DNA from: Planctomycetota bacterium
Lineage (GTDB): Bacteria > Planctomycetota > SZUA-567 > H5-PLA8
DNA length: 64,000 nucleotides
Assembly (NCBI GenBank): GCA_016200135.1
Contig: JACQFI010000021.1
Span: 1-64,000 of the forward strand
Direction of reading: 5' to 3'
Shown piece after piece: positions 37,801 to 45,965 of the stretch. A model generated the notes under the pieces. It was not told the DNA's origin. It searched no databases and was given only the letters and a program-made list of their open reading frames with translations. The translations under genes were made by a program, and so were the position numbers. How positions within the stretch are numbered: position 1 is the first letter of the stretch; each line of letters starts with the position of its first letter.

Positions 37801-38637
37801 GACGCCTTCGCCCAGGATCGTGCCGTCGCCCTGCGCGTCGAACGGCCGCGCGTCGCCCGTGGGGCTCAGCGCCGGCGTCTTGCTGAAGCACATGAACATG
37901 AAGATGTCGTTGAAGGTGTCCACGCCGCCGGTGATCACCATGTCGCTGCGCCCGGCGGAAAGTTCCAGCGCAGCCAGATGCAGCGCGCTCAGGCTGCTCG
38001 CGCAGGCCGCGTCCACCACGCAGTTGGTGCCGCCGAGGTCGAAGCGGTTCGCGATGCGCCCGGCCACCACGTTGCCCAGCAGGCCCGGAAAACTGTTCTC
38101 CTGCCACGGCACGTAGCCGTCGGCGATGCGCTGTACCACGTCCTCGGCCTGGTCCTGCGGCACGCCGGCCTCTTGCAACGCGCGCCGCCAGAGCGGGTGG
38201 CCCAATCGCGCGCCCAGCGGGATCACCAGTTCCAGAGTACCCGTCACGCCCAGGATCACGCTCGCGCGCGTCCGGTCCCAACTCTTGTCGTCGGGATCGT
38301 AGCCCGCGTCGCGCAACGCCTGCGCCGTGGCGTACAGGCCCAGCAACTGCGACGTGTCCGTGGCTTCGAGGTTGTTCGGAGAGATGCCGAATTCGAGCGG
38401 GTTGAAGGCGACCGGTTCGAGGAACCCGCCGCGGCGGCTGTAGGTCAGGTCGGGCGCTTTGGGATCGGCATTGAAATAGTCTTCCGCGCGCCAGTGCGTC
38501 GGCGGCACTTCGGTGATGCAGTCCCTGCCTTTGACGATGTTGGCCCAGTACGCGCCGGCTCGGTCGGCCTTGGGGAACAGCGCCCCCAGGCCGACAATGG
38601 CGAGTGGGACAAAAGACGGTCGCGCTTCGGGGTTCAA
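31822..38637 (-). CDS. PfaA-like polyunsaturated fatty acid synthase subunit: KS-AT-ACP-ACP-KR-DH
   Basis: The protein has 2271 residues from a TTG start at 38637 with AGGAG six bases upstream. KS: DAACASS with Cys near 210, EGHGTGT, SVKSQIGH. AT: LAGHSFGEIM with Ser near 739. Two nearly identical acyl carrier proteins carry LGIDSIKRVEIL with phosphopantetheine serines near 1200 and 1318. KR: ISGGARGVTAEV near 1672 and YAAANE near 1855. The C-terminal polyketide-type dehydratase has LTSHVIDGRSVLP near 2004 and LVLDCAFQ. The architecture matches PfaA/Pfa2. Two ACPs is few for this family. Linkers and one KS loop contain in-frame palindromic repeats. It heads the putative transcript to oleC and needs a phosphopantetheinyl transferase from elsewhere. 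Confidence 0.92.
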   Translation of the reverse strand: MNPEARPSFVPLAIVGLGALFPKADRAGAYWANIVKGRDCITEVPPTHWRAEDYFNADPKAPDLTYSRRGGFLEPVAFNPLEFGISPNNLEATDTSQLLGLYATAQALRDAGYDPDDKSWDRTRASVILGVTGTLELVIPLGARLGHPLWRRALQEAGVPQDQAEDVVQRIADGYVPWQENSFPGLLGNVVAGRIANRFDLGGTNCVVDAACASSLSALHLAALELSAGRSDMVITGGVDTFNDIFMFMCFSKTPALSPTGDARPFDAQGDGTILGEGVGIVVIKRLADAERDGNKIYAVIKGVGSSSDGRGNAIYAPKGDGQARALQEAYRVAGVAPATVELIEGHGTGTKVGDATELGALEKVFEGTDLRMAGTEARPTSPSGQVPQSWCAVGSVKSQIGHTKAAAGAAGLIKAALALHHRVLPPSIKAGTPLEAAIPGHSPFYLNVEKRPWAPRGNHPRRAGVSAFGFGGTNFHCVLEEYAPARPGVAWDGETQLLGYSAESPAALQAQLAAVKPDLAWNDLRDEAARARAAFKINDAWRALIVVQREKNGLAKALEQAAKLVEGAGKTSPYPSLHKGGMAQAPGVAATASEAQGGTASAVSAPASVAQGFWSTPDGVYVGAGAAAGKLALLFPGQGAQYANMLRDLACQFPEFVDVLGAADTAFEKANGAQGAHPFRLSDAIYPLPAFDEAARAAHELRLRDTRYAQPALGATSLGAYRILRRFGVAAEALAGHSFGEIMALHAAGAIDEAALHALACLRGRLMAEAGEGAGDHGAMLAVQAPLEAVQQALAEEKIDAVLANKNAPQQWVLSGATAEIEKAAAAFGRRNLRATRLPVSAAFHSPLMSAAEGPFRAALNATNFEAPKIPVYANRTGQPYPADAAQARELLATHLTNPVEFLASIQALHAAGMRTFVEVGAGARLTGLVKAILGDADYLALYLNGSNGKGSGEADLARVLAVLAARGHALDLSKWDEGHSPRDAKAAPALTIPICGANYRKPREKSKPALRPRPSPLTPARRELADTSLPQGERGTVFPSLPAFAPAASGDLAGLLLATQENMKAMMLLQEQTARLHQQFLDSQTDAQQSLQLLLGQQQRMAAGLPLEALALPIRGTGVAPVQEGTRSAPGAVGAQGRVPPSPLTTARRELADTSLPQGERGTAAGALEAALLEIVSDKTGYPKETLNLTMDLEADLGIDSIKRVEILSALQERFPQAKQFQSDELGALRTLQQIVAYAEVRGTGVAPVHEGTRSAPIAAGAQGRVPPSPLTPLPQGERGTTAGALEAALLEIVADKTGYPKETLNLTMDLEADLGIDSIKRVEILSALQERFPQAKQFQSDELGALRTLQQIIAYASQHGVAAALPPASTVAGTARGELGRAEARPTSPDSRPIATEVAAVEAKAPEARSAPAALMVARTPAELLETHVTLGPQEFETKEIVRAVERLVLSKVPLAASPSRDAAPLPKGAKVWVTDDDPELGAALLERLRELDYAAKLVSARSLEAGAIPEDLAGLVILSPRQSASGAGDAGDACLKLAFRLLRMAGPALRRTGTRTGAALLTVARLDGGFGMHGLNGGALPESGGLSGLAKTARHEWPEVRVKALDLAPEFTDAAAAAEGIANELLSSGPVEIGLSPTGRWTVELAPAPFGSHDPEQPIRAGDVVVISGGARGVTAEVSLALAKAFKPVLVLLGRSPEPAEEPDWLRGAETEAAVKQALATRANGGATPKLIEAEFRKIAANREIRYNLRRIEVAGGSAIYKSVDVRDAKAVRAVLAALREELGGIKGLIHAAGVLADRLIEDKTDEQFDAVYGTKVEGLRNLLAALQPNELKLLVLFSSTTGRYGRKGQADYAAANEVLNKTAQAEAKARPGCRVVAINWGPWEGGMVTPGLRKVFEKEGVGLIGLKAGAEYLVREICSNGERPVEVAVLARSGARPEAAALPAPTAPPAAKAPELSASSSRLATISNRGSAVMPAVPEPSMHVAFERELDLDRHPFLTSHVIDGRSVLPMSMAAEWLAQGALHQHPGMLFHGFNGLRIMKGIILSGSGGAGYRIRVLAGDASMDGDFLTTPVEIWGSAAGGAERLHARGEAVLAPKLPESQRLYGDPPTRPYEHSIEAVYSEFLFHGPALRGIQKITGCSEVGIAAEVRGAPPPGEWMKEPLRGTWVTDPLVLDCAFQMMILWSLERHDAGSLPNYVKRYRQYRRVFPKDGTRIVIHISKDRSHMAGAEIEFLDHDGRLVALMEGHECTIDSSLRQAFKKNLLGA
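34469..34518. repeat. GC-rich palindromic repeat in coding DNA (EARPTSP family, copy 1, expanded)
   Basis: GTGGGGCGGGCCTCGG...CGTGCCCGCCAC forms a hairpin with an expanded GC-rich centre. It encodes part of the linker between ACP2 and the KR region. Related copies lie at 37490-37520 and 39989-40014. Confidence 0.75.
34793..34832. repeat. Palindromic repeat in coding DNA (LPQGERG family, copy 1)
   Basis: CCCCTCTCCC (34793-34802) and GGGAGAGGGG (34808-34817) form a 10-bp stem with a 5-base loop, followed by TCAGGGGTGAGGGGG. It encodes SPLTPLPQGERG between ACP1 and ACP2. Two further copies lie at 35145 and 35527. Confidence 0.85.
34865..34908. repeat. Short repeat in coding DNA (GTGVAPVHEGT family, copy 1)
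   Basis: The segment contains GGACAGGCGCGACGCCTGTGC with an AGGCG/CGCCT stem. It encodes RGTGVAPVHEGTRSAP just after ACP1. The sister copy at 35246-35290 differs by a few bases and encodes GTGVAPVQEGTRSAP. Confidence 0.8.
35145..35214. repeat. Palindromic repeat in coding DNA (LPQGERG family, copy 2, longer form)
   Basis: The C-run/G-run stem is as in copy 1, but an insertion containing GTGTCGGCGAGCTCACGTCG lengthens it. It encodes SPLTTARRELADTSLPQGERG immediately before ACP1. Confidence 0.85.
35246..35290. repeat. Short repeat in coding DNA (GTGVAPVQEGT family, copy 2)
   Basis: The segment has the same GGCGCGACGCCTGTGCCACG core as the copy at 34865. It encodes GTGVAPVQEGTRSAP in the linker before the ACP region. 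Confidence 0.8.
35527..35594. repeat. Palindromic repeat in coding DNA (LPQGERG family, copy 3, longer form)
   Basis: It is almost identical to copy 2, including the GTGTCGGCGAGCTCACGTCG insertion. It encodes SPLTPARRELADTSLPQGERG in the linker after the AT domain. Confidence 0.85.
36892..36923. repeat. Short palindromic repeat inside the PfaA-like linker (C/G-run family, copy 2)
   Basis: CCCCCCCTTATGTAAGGAGGGG and a following G-run encode SPYPSLHKGGMAQ between the KS and AT domains. It is the sister of the copy at 26861-26893 in the other synthase gene. Confidence 0.8.
37490..37520. repeat. Palindromic repeat inserted within the ketosynthase coding region (EARPTSP family, copy 2)
   Basis: GGTGGGGCGGGCCTCCGTGCCCGCC encodes AGTEARPTSPSG within the first KS, between the EGHGTGT and GSVKSQIGH motifs. 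The reading frame is intact. Copy 3 of the same element is intergenic at 39989-40014. Confidence 0.85.
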
Positions 38638-38843
38638 TCCCGGCTCCTGGAAGGTCAGCCTTGGTTGTGTGAAATCAGTCTAGAAGGGCCGCGCCGGTCC
38701 TCAAGGCGCAATGCCGGCCCTCCCCCCGAAATCCCTTTGATCCACCTCGGAATCTATACAAACTTGAGCCCACGCCAAGCTTGTTTTGAACGGATTGCAC
38801 GATGTGGCGATTTTGTGGATAAGCGTGTGCAGGAAGAACTCAA

Positions 38844-39251
38844 ATGAGTGCGATGGGTATTGCCATCCTCGTCTTTTTCACCTTTCCTTATACGGTTCCC
38901 TTATTGTTACTGATGTTCGGCGTCGCTGGGTGCCGCCGCTTCTCGCTCAAAGCCAAACTGCCGCTCAATATCCTCGTTGGGTACTCGCTGAATGTCGGCC
39001 TGTGCATGGGAACCATACTCGCGGTGCGGACCTCGTTGAATCTACCGTTCGAGATCTTCATATACATGATTGTGGCGGTTCTGTGGAACCTGGGATTGCA
39101 TTGCGCGGTCAAGTTCTTCATGGTGATGGTACATCCGGAAAGTTCGGTCGATCCGCAGGGTTTCCTCAAATTCCGGGTAGCTCTTATCTCTTACGTGCTC
39201 AGTTGGATCGGTTGTCTGGTTAGCGCCTTCCTCATTTTCACACCCGAGTAG
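38844..39251 (+). CDS. Small integral membrane protein, function unknown
   Basis: The protein has 135 residues, preceded by AGGAAGA. It contains about four hydrophobic helices: IAILVFFTFPYTVPLLLLMF, LNILVGYSLNVGLCMGTILA, FEIFIYMIVAVLWNLGLHCA and LISYVLSWIGCLVSAFLIF. Short charged loops lie between them. The codon use is less GC-rich than that of the neighbouring synthase genes. No family is recognised. It is divergent from the PfaA-like gene and lies 77 bases before a YbjQ-family gene on the same strand. Confidence 0.7.
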   Translation: MSAMGIAILVFFTFPYTVPLLLLMFGVAGCRRFSLKAKLPLNILVGYSLNVGLCMGTILAVRTSLNLPFEIFIYMIVAVLWNLGLHCAVKFFMVMVHPESSVDPQGFLKFRVALISYVLSWIGCLVSAFLIFTPE

Positions 39252-39328
39252 CAAAAGAATCCGGCGCATATCCGTAAATACGGTTCGTTCTAGGGATGCA
39301 TCTGCTCTCATAAGAGGAGGTACCCGCC

Positions 39329-39658
39329 ATGATCGTCACCACTACCTTCACGCTCGAAGGCTACCACATCCGCGAATACCGCGGGCTCGTGCGCGGCATC
39401 ATCGTCCGCGCTCCGACGATCTCGCAGGGCTTTCTGGGCGGCCTCAAGAGCATCATCGGCGGGCAGATCGGCGCCTACACCGAAATGTGCGAACAGGCCC
39501 GCCAGCAGGCCTTCGATCTGCTCGTGCAGCACGCCCGCGAGATCGGCGCGAACGCGATCCTCGGCATGCGCTACGACGCCGCCGAAGTCGCCGCCCAGCA
39601 CTCGGCCACGGAAGTCCTCTGCTACGGCACGGCGGTGGTGGTGGAACCGCTGGCGTAA
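39329..39658 (+). CDS. YbjQ / UPF0145 family protein
   Basis: The protein has 109 residues, preceded by GAGGAGGT. The sequence follows the YbjQ pattern: MIVTTTFTLEGYHI at the start, a central GLVRGIIVRAP, then LGGLKSIIGGQIGAYTEM, ARQQAFDLLVQHAREIGANA and ILGMRYDAAEV, ending in a beta strand (LCYGTAVVVEPL). This family forms pentameric beta-rich rings and is often called heavy-metal-binding, without a proven reaction. The length is typical. It is a cytosolic protein with no visible signal peptide. Confidence 0.92.
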   Translation: MIVTTTFTLEGYHIREYRGLVRGIIVRAPTISQGFLGGLKSIIGGQIGAYTEMCEQARQQAFDLLVQHAREIGANAILGMRYDAAEVAAQHSATEVLCYGTAVVVEPLA

Positions 39659-40865
39659 CAACCAGTTGGCTGGTTATCTGGTTCACTGGTTTTCTAGTTC
39701 GCTAGTTCGCTAGTTCGCTAGTTCACTAGTTACCGGTGCCTCCCAATCTCCCAAGCAGTTAACCAACCAACCAGATAACCAGCCAACCGAAGTCCTGCCG
39801 TTCAATCCAAAATCCAAAATCCAAAAGAGGTTCCCCCTTGACGCCCGCCTCCTTATAGGTTACTGTCCCTTCAGCGTCCGCGTGATTCCCTATGGGCGAT
39901 CCTAACCACGCCGCCGCAACCTGAGGCAAATCCCAACCCAATACCAAAGCAAATTAACCCGGCGATGCCGTGTCGTGGCTATACCACGGTGGGGCGGGCC
40001 TCTGTGCCCGCTCATAGTTGTCCGGCAAAGCCGCACCAATTAAGCCGTGAGTCCCGATGCAATCGGGACTTCACCGAGTCCCGCCTGAGCGGGACGAGCA
40101 TAGCCCCCACCTTCAGGTGGGGGAGCGGTGGCGCATTGTGTTTGTGAATTTGACCCTCGTTTACGAGGGTTAATACACAGGAGTGAACTCCTTGAGTGCC
40201 GAAATAATCCCGATAAATCGGGATCAAATTCTTTGGAGCGCGCTGGCCCACCCCCGGCTGAAAACCGGGGGCTATGCTCGGCCCGATTCATCGGGCCTCG
40301 ACGAAGCTCCGTTTCACGGGGCTATCCACAAGAACTCGTGCGTATCAAGTGAACTTTTTTACGATATTCGTTGTCTCCTGCCGTTTGTTTCGGATTTTGT
40401 GCTTCGGATTTCGGATTTGCAGTTCACCCCGTGCATCTTCCGCAGCGAAGAACCAGTCAAACAGCGAACCAGAAAACCGTCCAACCTAAGTTCATCACGT
40501 GCATCTTTTTTTCGAAAATGCCTGTCATCAGTCCCTTTGTTTTTGTTTTCGAGCTTCGAATTTCGGACTTGAAGTTCACAAAGTGCTTATTTTTACGCGA
40601 AGAATGCCATCGAAATTCGCGTGCGCTTGGCGAGCGCCCGCGCTTCATGCAGGACCTCCGGCGGCCCCGGACTTGGACCCAGGGCACAGGAGCTACCGTT
40701 CGTCGTGAACATAACGTGCAATGTTTTTTCGGTTTTCGAGGCGCTGCGTGCCGTTCCTCGGAGCTTAGCACTCAGAACTCAGCACTATAAAGGAGAACGT
40801 CAACCCAGGAATTAACCCGCAAATCCCCAACTGAATATCGCTCGTTCAACCGCGCCTGACCGCGT
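39659..40865. repeat. 1.2-kb gene-free field of short repeats and hairpins
   Basis: No supportable gene is seen here. A 19-bp perfect inverted repeat (GTTGGCTGGTTATCTGGTT at 39665-39683, complement at 39769-39787) encloses four to five CTAGTTCG units (39694-39732). AATCCAAAATCCAAAATCC follows near 39804. A copy of the EARPTSP-family element lies at 39989-40014. Between 40051 and 40296 there are about seven consecutive small hairpins, including GTCCCGATGCAATCGGGAC, GTCCCGCCTGAGCGGGAC, CCCCCACCTTCAGGTGGGGG and CCCCCGG...CCGGGGG. The rest (40370-40610) holds two diverged copies of a CGGATTTCGGATTTG-like segment. Confidence 0.8.
39989..40014. repeat. Palindromic repeat (EARPTSP family, copy 3, intergenic)
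   Basis: GGTGGGGCGGGCCTCTGTGC followed by CCGCTC matches the copy embedded in the ketosynthase at 37490-37520. Its presence outside genes shows that the element is dispersed and not part of KS evolution. Confidence 0.8.
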
Positions 40866-40899
40866 GCAAAAAAGAACCGCCCGCGTTTTGCGCGGGCGG
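40866..40899 (-). terminator. Rho-independent terminator of the formaldehyde dehydrogenase gene
   Basis: On the minus strand CCGCCCGCG-TTTTG-CGCGGGCGG (arms 40877-40885 and 40891-40899) is followed by TTCTTTTTTGC. The 9-bp GC stem and T-run lie 30 bases after the gene's final stop. Confidence 0.9.
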
Positions 40900-40928
40900 C
40901 TCCGGACTGCGTGTACGACTGCTCGTGC

Positions 40929-42152
40929 TTAGGCGACCGTCTTGTGCGGGTCGATGACGTACTTCTTCGCCGCGCCCTTGTCGAAATCGACGTAACCCTT
41001 GGGCGCGTCGTCGAGGCCGATCACCTGCACGTTAACGTTCTTGGCGACCTGGACCTTGTTGTGGATGATCGCCTGCATGAGCGCGCGGTTGTACTTCATC
41101 ACCGGACACTGGCCGGTGGTGAAGCAGCAGCTCTTGGCCCAGCCCAGGCCGATGCGGATGGACAGGCTGCCGACCTTCGCCGGCTCGTCCACCGCGCCGG
41201 GGTCGCCGGTGACGTACAGGCCGGGAATGCCGATGTTGCCGCCGGCGCGGACCACGGTCATCACCGTGTTCAGCACCGTGGCCGGCGCTTCCTTGCCCGA
41301 TTCCTTGCCGTGCCCGCGCGCTTAGAAGCCGACGCAATCGACCGCCGCGTCCACTTCCGGAGCGCCCAGGATCTGTTCGATCTGGTCGCCGACCGAGGCG
41401 CTCTTGGAGACGTCCACGACTTCGCAGCCGAACTTCTTGGCCTGCGCGAGGCGCTCCTTATTGAGGTCGCCGACGATGACGACGGCCGCGCCGAGCAGCA
41501 TCGCGCCGGTCGCGCATGCCAGGCCCACCGGGCCCGCGCCCGCGATGTAAACGGTGCTTCCGGGGCCGACGCCCGCGGTGTACGCGCCGTGGAAGCCCGT
41601 GGGGAAGATGTCGGAGAGGAGCGTCAGGTCCTTGATCTTCTCCATCACCACGTCCTTGCTGGGCAGGCCCTTGTCGGCCTTGCTGGACGCGGCGAGCTTG
41701 AGCAGGTTGAAGTCGGCGTAGGGCACCATGACGTACTCGGCCTGCCCGCCGACCCAGCCGCCCATGTCCACGTAGCCGTAGGCCGCGCCGGGGCGGGCCG
41801 GATTGACGCTGAGGCAGATGCCGGTCTTGCCTTCCTTGCAGTTGCGGCAGCGCCCGCAGGCGATGTTAAAGGGCACGCTGACGATGTCGCCCTTCTTGAT
41901 GTACTCGCAGTCGCGTCCGGCCTCGATCACCTCGCCGGTGATCTCATGGCCCAGGATCAGGCCCTTCTCGGCCGTCGTCCGGCCGCGGACCATGTGCTGG
42001 TCGGAGCCGCAGATGTTGGTGCAGACGACCTTAAGGATCACGCCGTGCTCGCATTTGCGCTTCTGTTCTTTCAGTTCGAGCTTCGGAAAGTCGATGGACT
42101 GGATCTCGACCTTCCCCGGTCCCATGTACGCAACGCCACGATTCGAAGGCAT
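40929..42152 (-). pseudogene. fdhA: Glutathione-independent formaldehyde dehydrogenase-like zinc ADH, interrupted by one in-frame TAA
   Basis: The two open parts are in the same frame. Residues 1-276 end at TAA (41322-41324), and the continuation runs to 40929, about 407 codons in total, the full family length. Zinc motifs include CTNICGSDQHMV and ILGHEITGEVIE, and the structural zinc cluster is CGRCRNCKEGKTGIC. The NAD site is AGAGPVGL. The stop falls in DCVGF*ARGHG, where the family usually has Glu (GFEARGHG), so a GAA to TAA change explains it. The C-terminal half (GIPGLYVTGDPGAVD, LGWAKSCC, KYNRALMQAI) looks undamaged. GGGAGGG precedes the start. It may be a recent pseudogene or a sequencing error. 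The intact enzyme oxidises formaldehyde with NAD. Confidence 0.85.
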
Positions 42153-42313
42153 GGCTCACCCTCCCCTGGTTGGTGGAATGTGGATAACGCTCAAATAATC
42201 CCGAAGGCCCGCGCGGAGTATCCCGCTGCACTATCGTGTGTCAATTCATTTCAGGAGGGACGGCCAGGGGAAGGCAGGGGAAGGAAGGCTTCACCCAAAA
42301 CCTGCGCCGAAGG

Positions 42314-42567
42314 AGCCTGCTTCAGCAGGCTTCGTGAAGTTGCTTGCCACCACCTTTAGGTGGTGGGTTAGGCACACCCCAGGTTGAAGAAGCCGGACTT
42401 CAGCCGGCTTCCCAGTTTGCAAGGGGCTTAAGCCCAAGTGTTTTTCGGTAAGCTGGCTCGAAGCCGGCTGAGCAGGGGAGGGAGGGTGCTTTTACCCACC
42501 AGCTAAAGCTGGTGGCAAACAACATCTAAAATCCGGCTGAAGCCGGATAAGCGGGAGGAAGCCCGCT
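42314..42567. repeat. Array of small hairpins in the 600-bp gap upstream of katG
   Basis: The intergenic stretch 42153-42751 has no supportable gene. Within it lie AGCCTGCTTCAGCAGGCT, CCACCACCTTTAGGTGGTGG, GAAGCCGGACTTCAGCCGGC (plus TTC), CCACCAGCTAAAGCTGGTGG, ATCCGGCTGAAGCCGGAT and AGCGGGAGGAAGCCCGCT. All have short TTCA/TAAA-type loops. They resemble the set at 40051-40296. Confidence 0.75.
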
Positions 42568-42694
42568 GCGCCGTTTTCCACTCGTTTAGGTCCCGCGAAA
42601 GTCACTTGAGGACGTGCGACCCCTTCTTACGATGCTGGCGCCTAAAGATATTTTCAGGCCCGCAGACGCAGGAACGAAGAGCATGGCGCCATGA

Positions 42695-44947
<2,253 letters not shown>

Positions 44948-45129
44948 TCGCAGCAGATGGACCCGCTCCGGCCGTGGTGCGTCGGACCGGCCCAGGGCGG
45001 AAATATCGGTTGGGTACTGTACAAGGTCGTCTGCGCGGATTAATGTAACCCCGCTTGCACCACTTTTGCTTCGCGCTCCGGTTGCGCGAAGACGTTAACC
45101 ATCAGGCTTTCAGCCAGGAGGATGCACTC

Positions 45130-45651
45130 ATGCCCCAGGAACGCGCCGGCGCCACCACGCTCAAGGGTGGCCCGCTCACGCTGGTCGGCCCGGAGCTCAA
45201 GGCCGGCGACAGCGCCCCCGACTTCAAGGTCTCGAAGGGCCTCACCGAGGCCGTCTCGCTCTCCAACTTCAAGGGCAAGGTCAAGCTGCTCGTCGCGGTG
45301 CCGTCACTCGATACGCCCGTCTGCGACCAGGAGACGCGCCGCTTCAACGAGGAGGCCGCCAAGCTCGGCGACAAGGTCAAGACGATCCTCGTCAGCGTCG
45401 ATCTGCCGCCCGCGCAGGGCCGCTTCTGCACGACGGCCGGCATCAAGAACCTCGAGGTCCTCTCGGACCACAAGGAAGCCAGCTTCGGCGCGAACTACGG
45501 CTGCCTGATCAAGGAGCTGCGCCTGCTCTCCCGCGCCATCTTCGTGGTCGGGACCGACGACAAGATCAAGTACGTCCAGTACGTGAAGGAAGTCGCCGAT
45601 CATCCGGACTACGAGAAGGCCCTGAACGCCGCCAAGACCGCCGCGGCCTGA
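45130..45651 (+). CDS. tpx: Thiol peroxidase (Tpx, atypical 2-Cys peroxiredoxin)
   Basis: The ATG at 45130 follows AGGAGG by eight bases; the upstream in-frame start at 45055 has no such site. The product has 173 residues. The peroxidatic Cys is in SLDTPVCDQETRRF (about residue 65) and the resolving Cys in GRFCTTAG (about residue 100), the arrangement of Tpx. GDSAPDF at the N-terminus is the peroxiredoxin start strand. It reduces hydrogen and organic peroxides using thioredoxin. With katG upstream it forms an oxidative-defence pair, though 180 bases separate them. A terminator follows. Confidence 0.95.
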   Translation: MPQERAGATTLKGGPLTLVGPELKAGDSAPDFKVSKGLTEAVSLSNFKGKVKLLVAVPSLDTPVCDQETRRFNEEAAKLGDKVKTILVSVDLPPAQGRFCTTAGIKNLEVLSDHKEASFGANYGCLIKELRLLSRAIFVVGTDDKIKYVQYVKEVADHPDYEKALNAAKTAAA

Positions 45652-45679
45652 CGCTCGAAGTACATAGGACTAATAATTG

Positions 45680-45717
45680 GAGCGGGGCGGACCCAGCGGT
45701 CGGCCCCGCTCTTTCTT
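45680..45717 (+). terminator. Rho-independent terminator after tpx
   Basis: AGCGGGGC (45681-45688) pairs with GCCCCGCT (45703-45710), and CTTTCTTT follows on the plus strand. It lies about 30 bases downstream of the tpx stop. Confidence 0.85.
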
Positions 45718-45965
45718 TGGATCATGCGTGCGCAACCGAGTGAGCAGCCTATTCTACGGGCGTGCGCTCCGCCACTGCCGTGCCGGTATTCCTCCGGCTT
45801 GCCCCTGTTAAGGCGCAGTTAGGATTTCACAAACCACGTCGTATATAAGAGGGAACAGGCACACGTGCGGACTTTCTGAAGTACAATTGTGTGTGGGACT
45901 TGATACGCGTTGCCGGCAAAGGATATAGTCATTATAGGAACCTAACCAACTGGGAGCAGGCAGAC

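Noticed and set aside
39694-39732. Origin or iteron-like CTAGTTCG repeat
   Set aside because: Only four to five degenerate 8-mers without DnaA boxes or a replication gene; it lies inside a larger inverted repeat.
40051-40296. CRISPR array
   Set aside because: The units are different short palindromes without a common repeat or regular spacers, and no cas gene is nearby.
41322-41324. In-frame stop read as selenocysteine or pyrrolysine
   Set aside because: The codon is TAA, which encodes neither (UGA and UAG do), and the expected residue at this position in the family is Glu.
40911-42359. 482-codon plus-strand open frame over the dehydrogenase
   Set aside because: It spans the antisense of a zinc alcohol dehydrogenase and runs into a hairpin array; no protein motif was seen.
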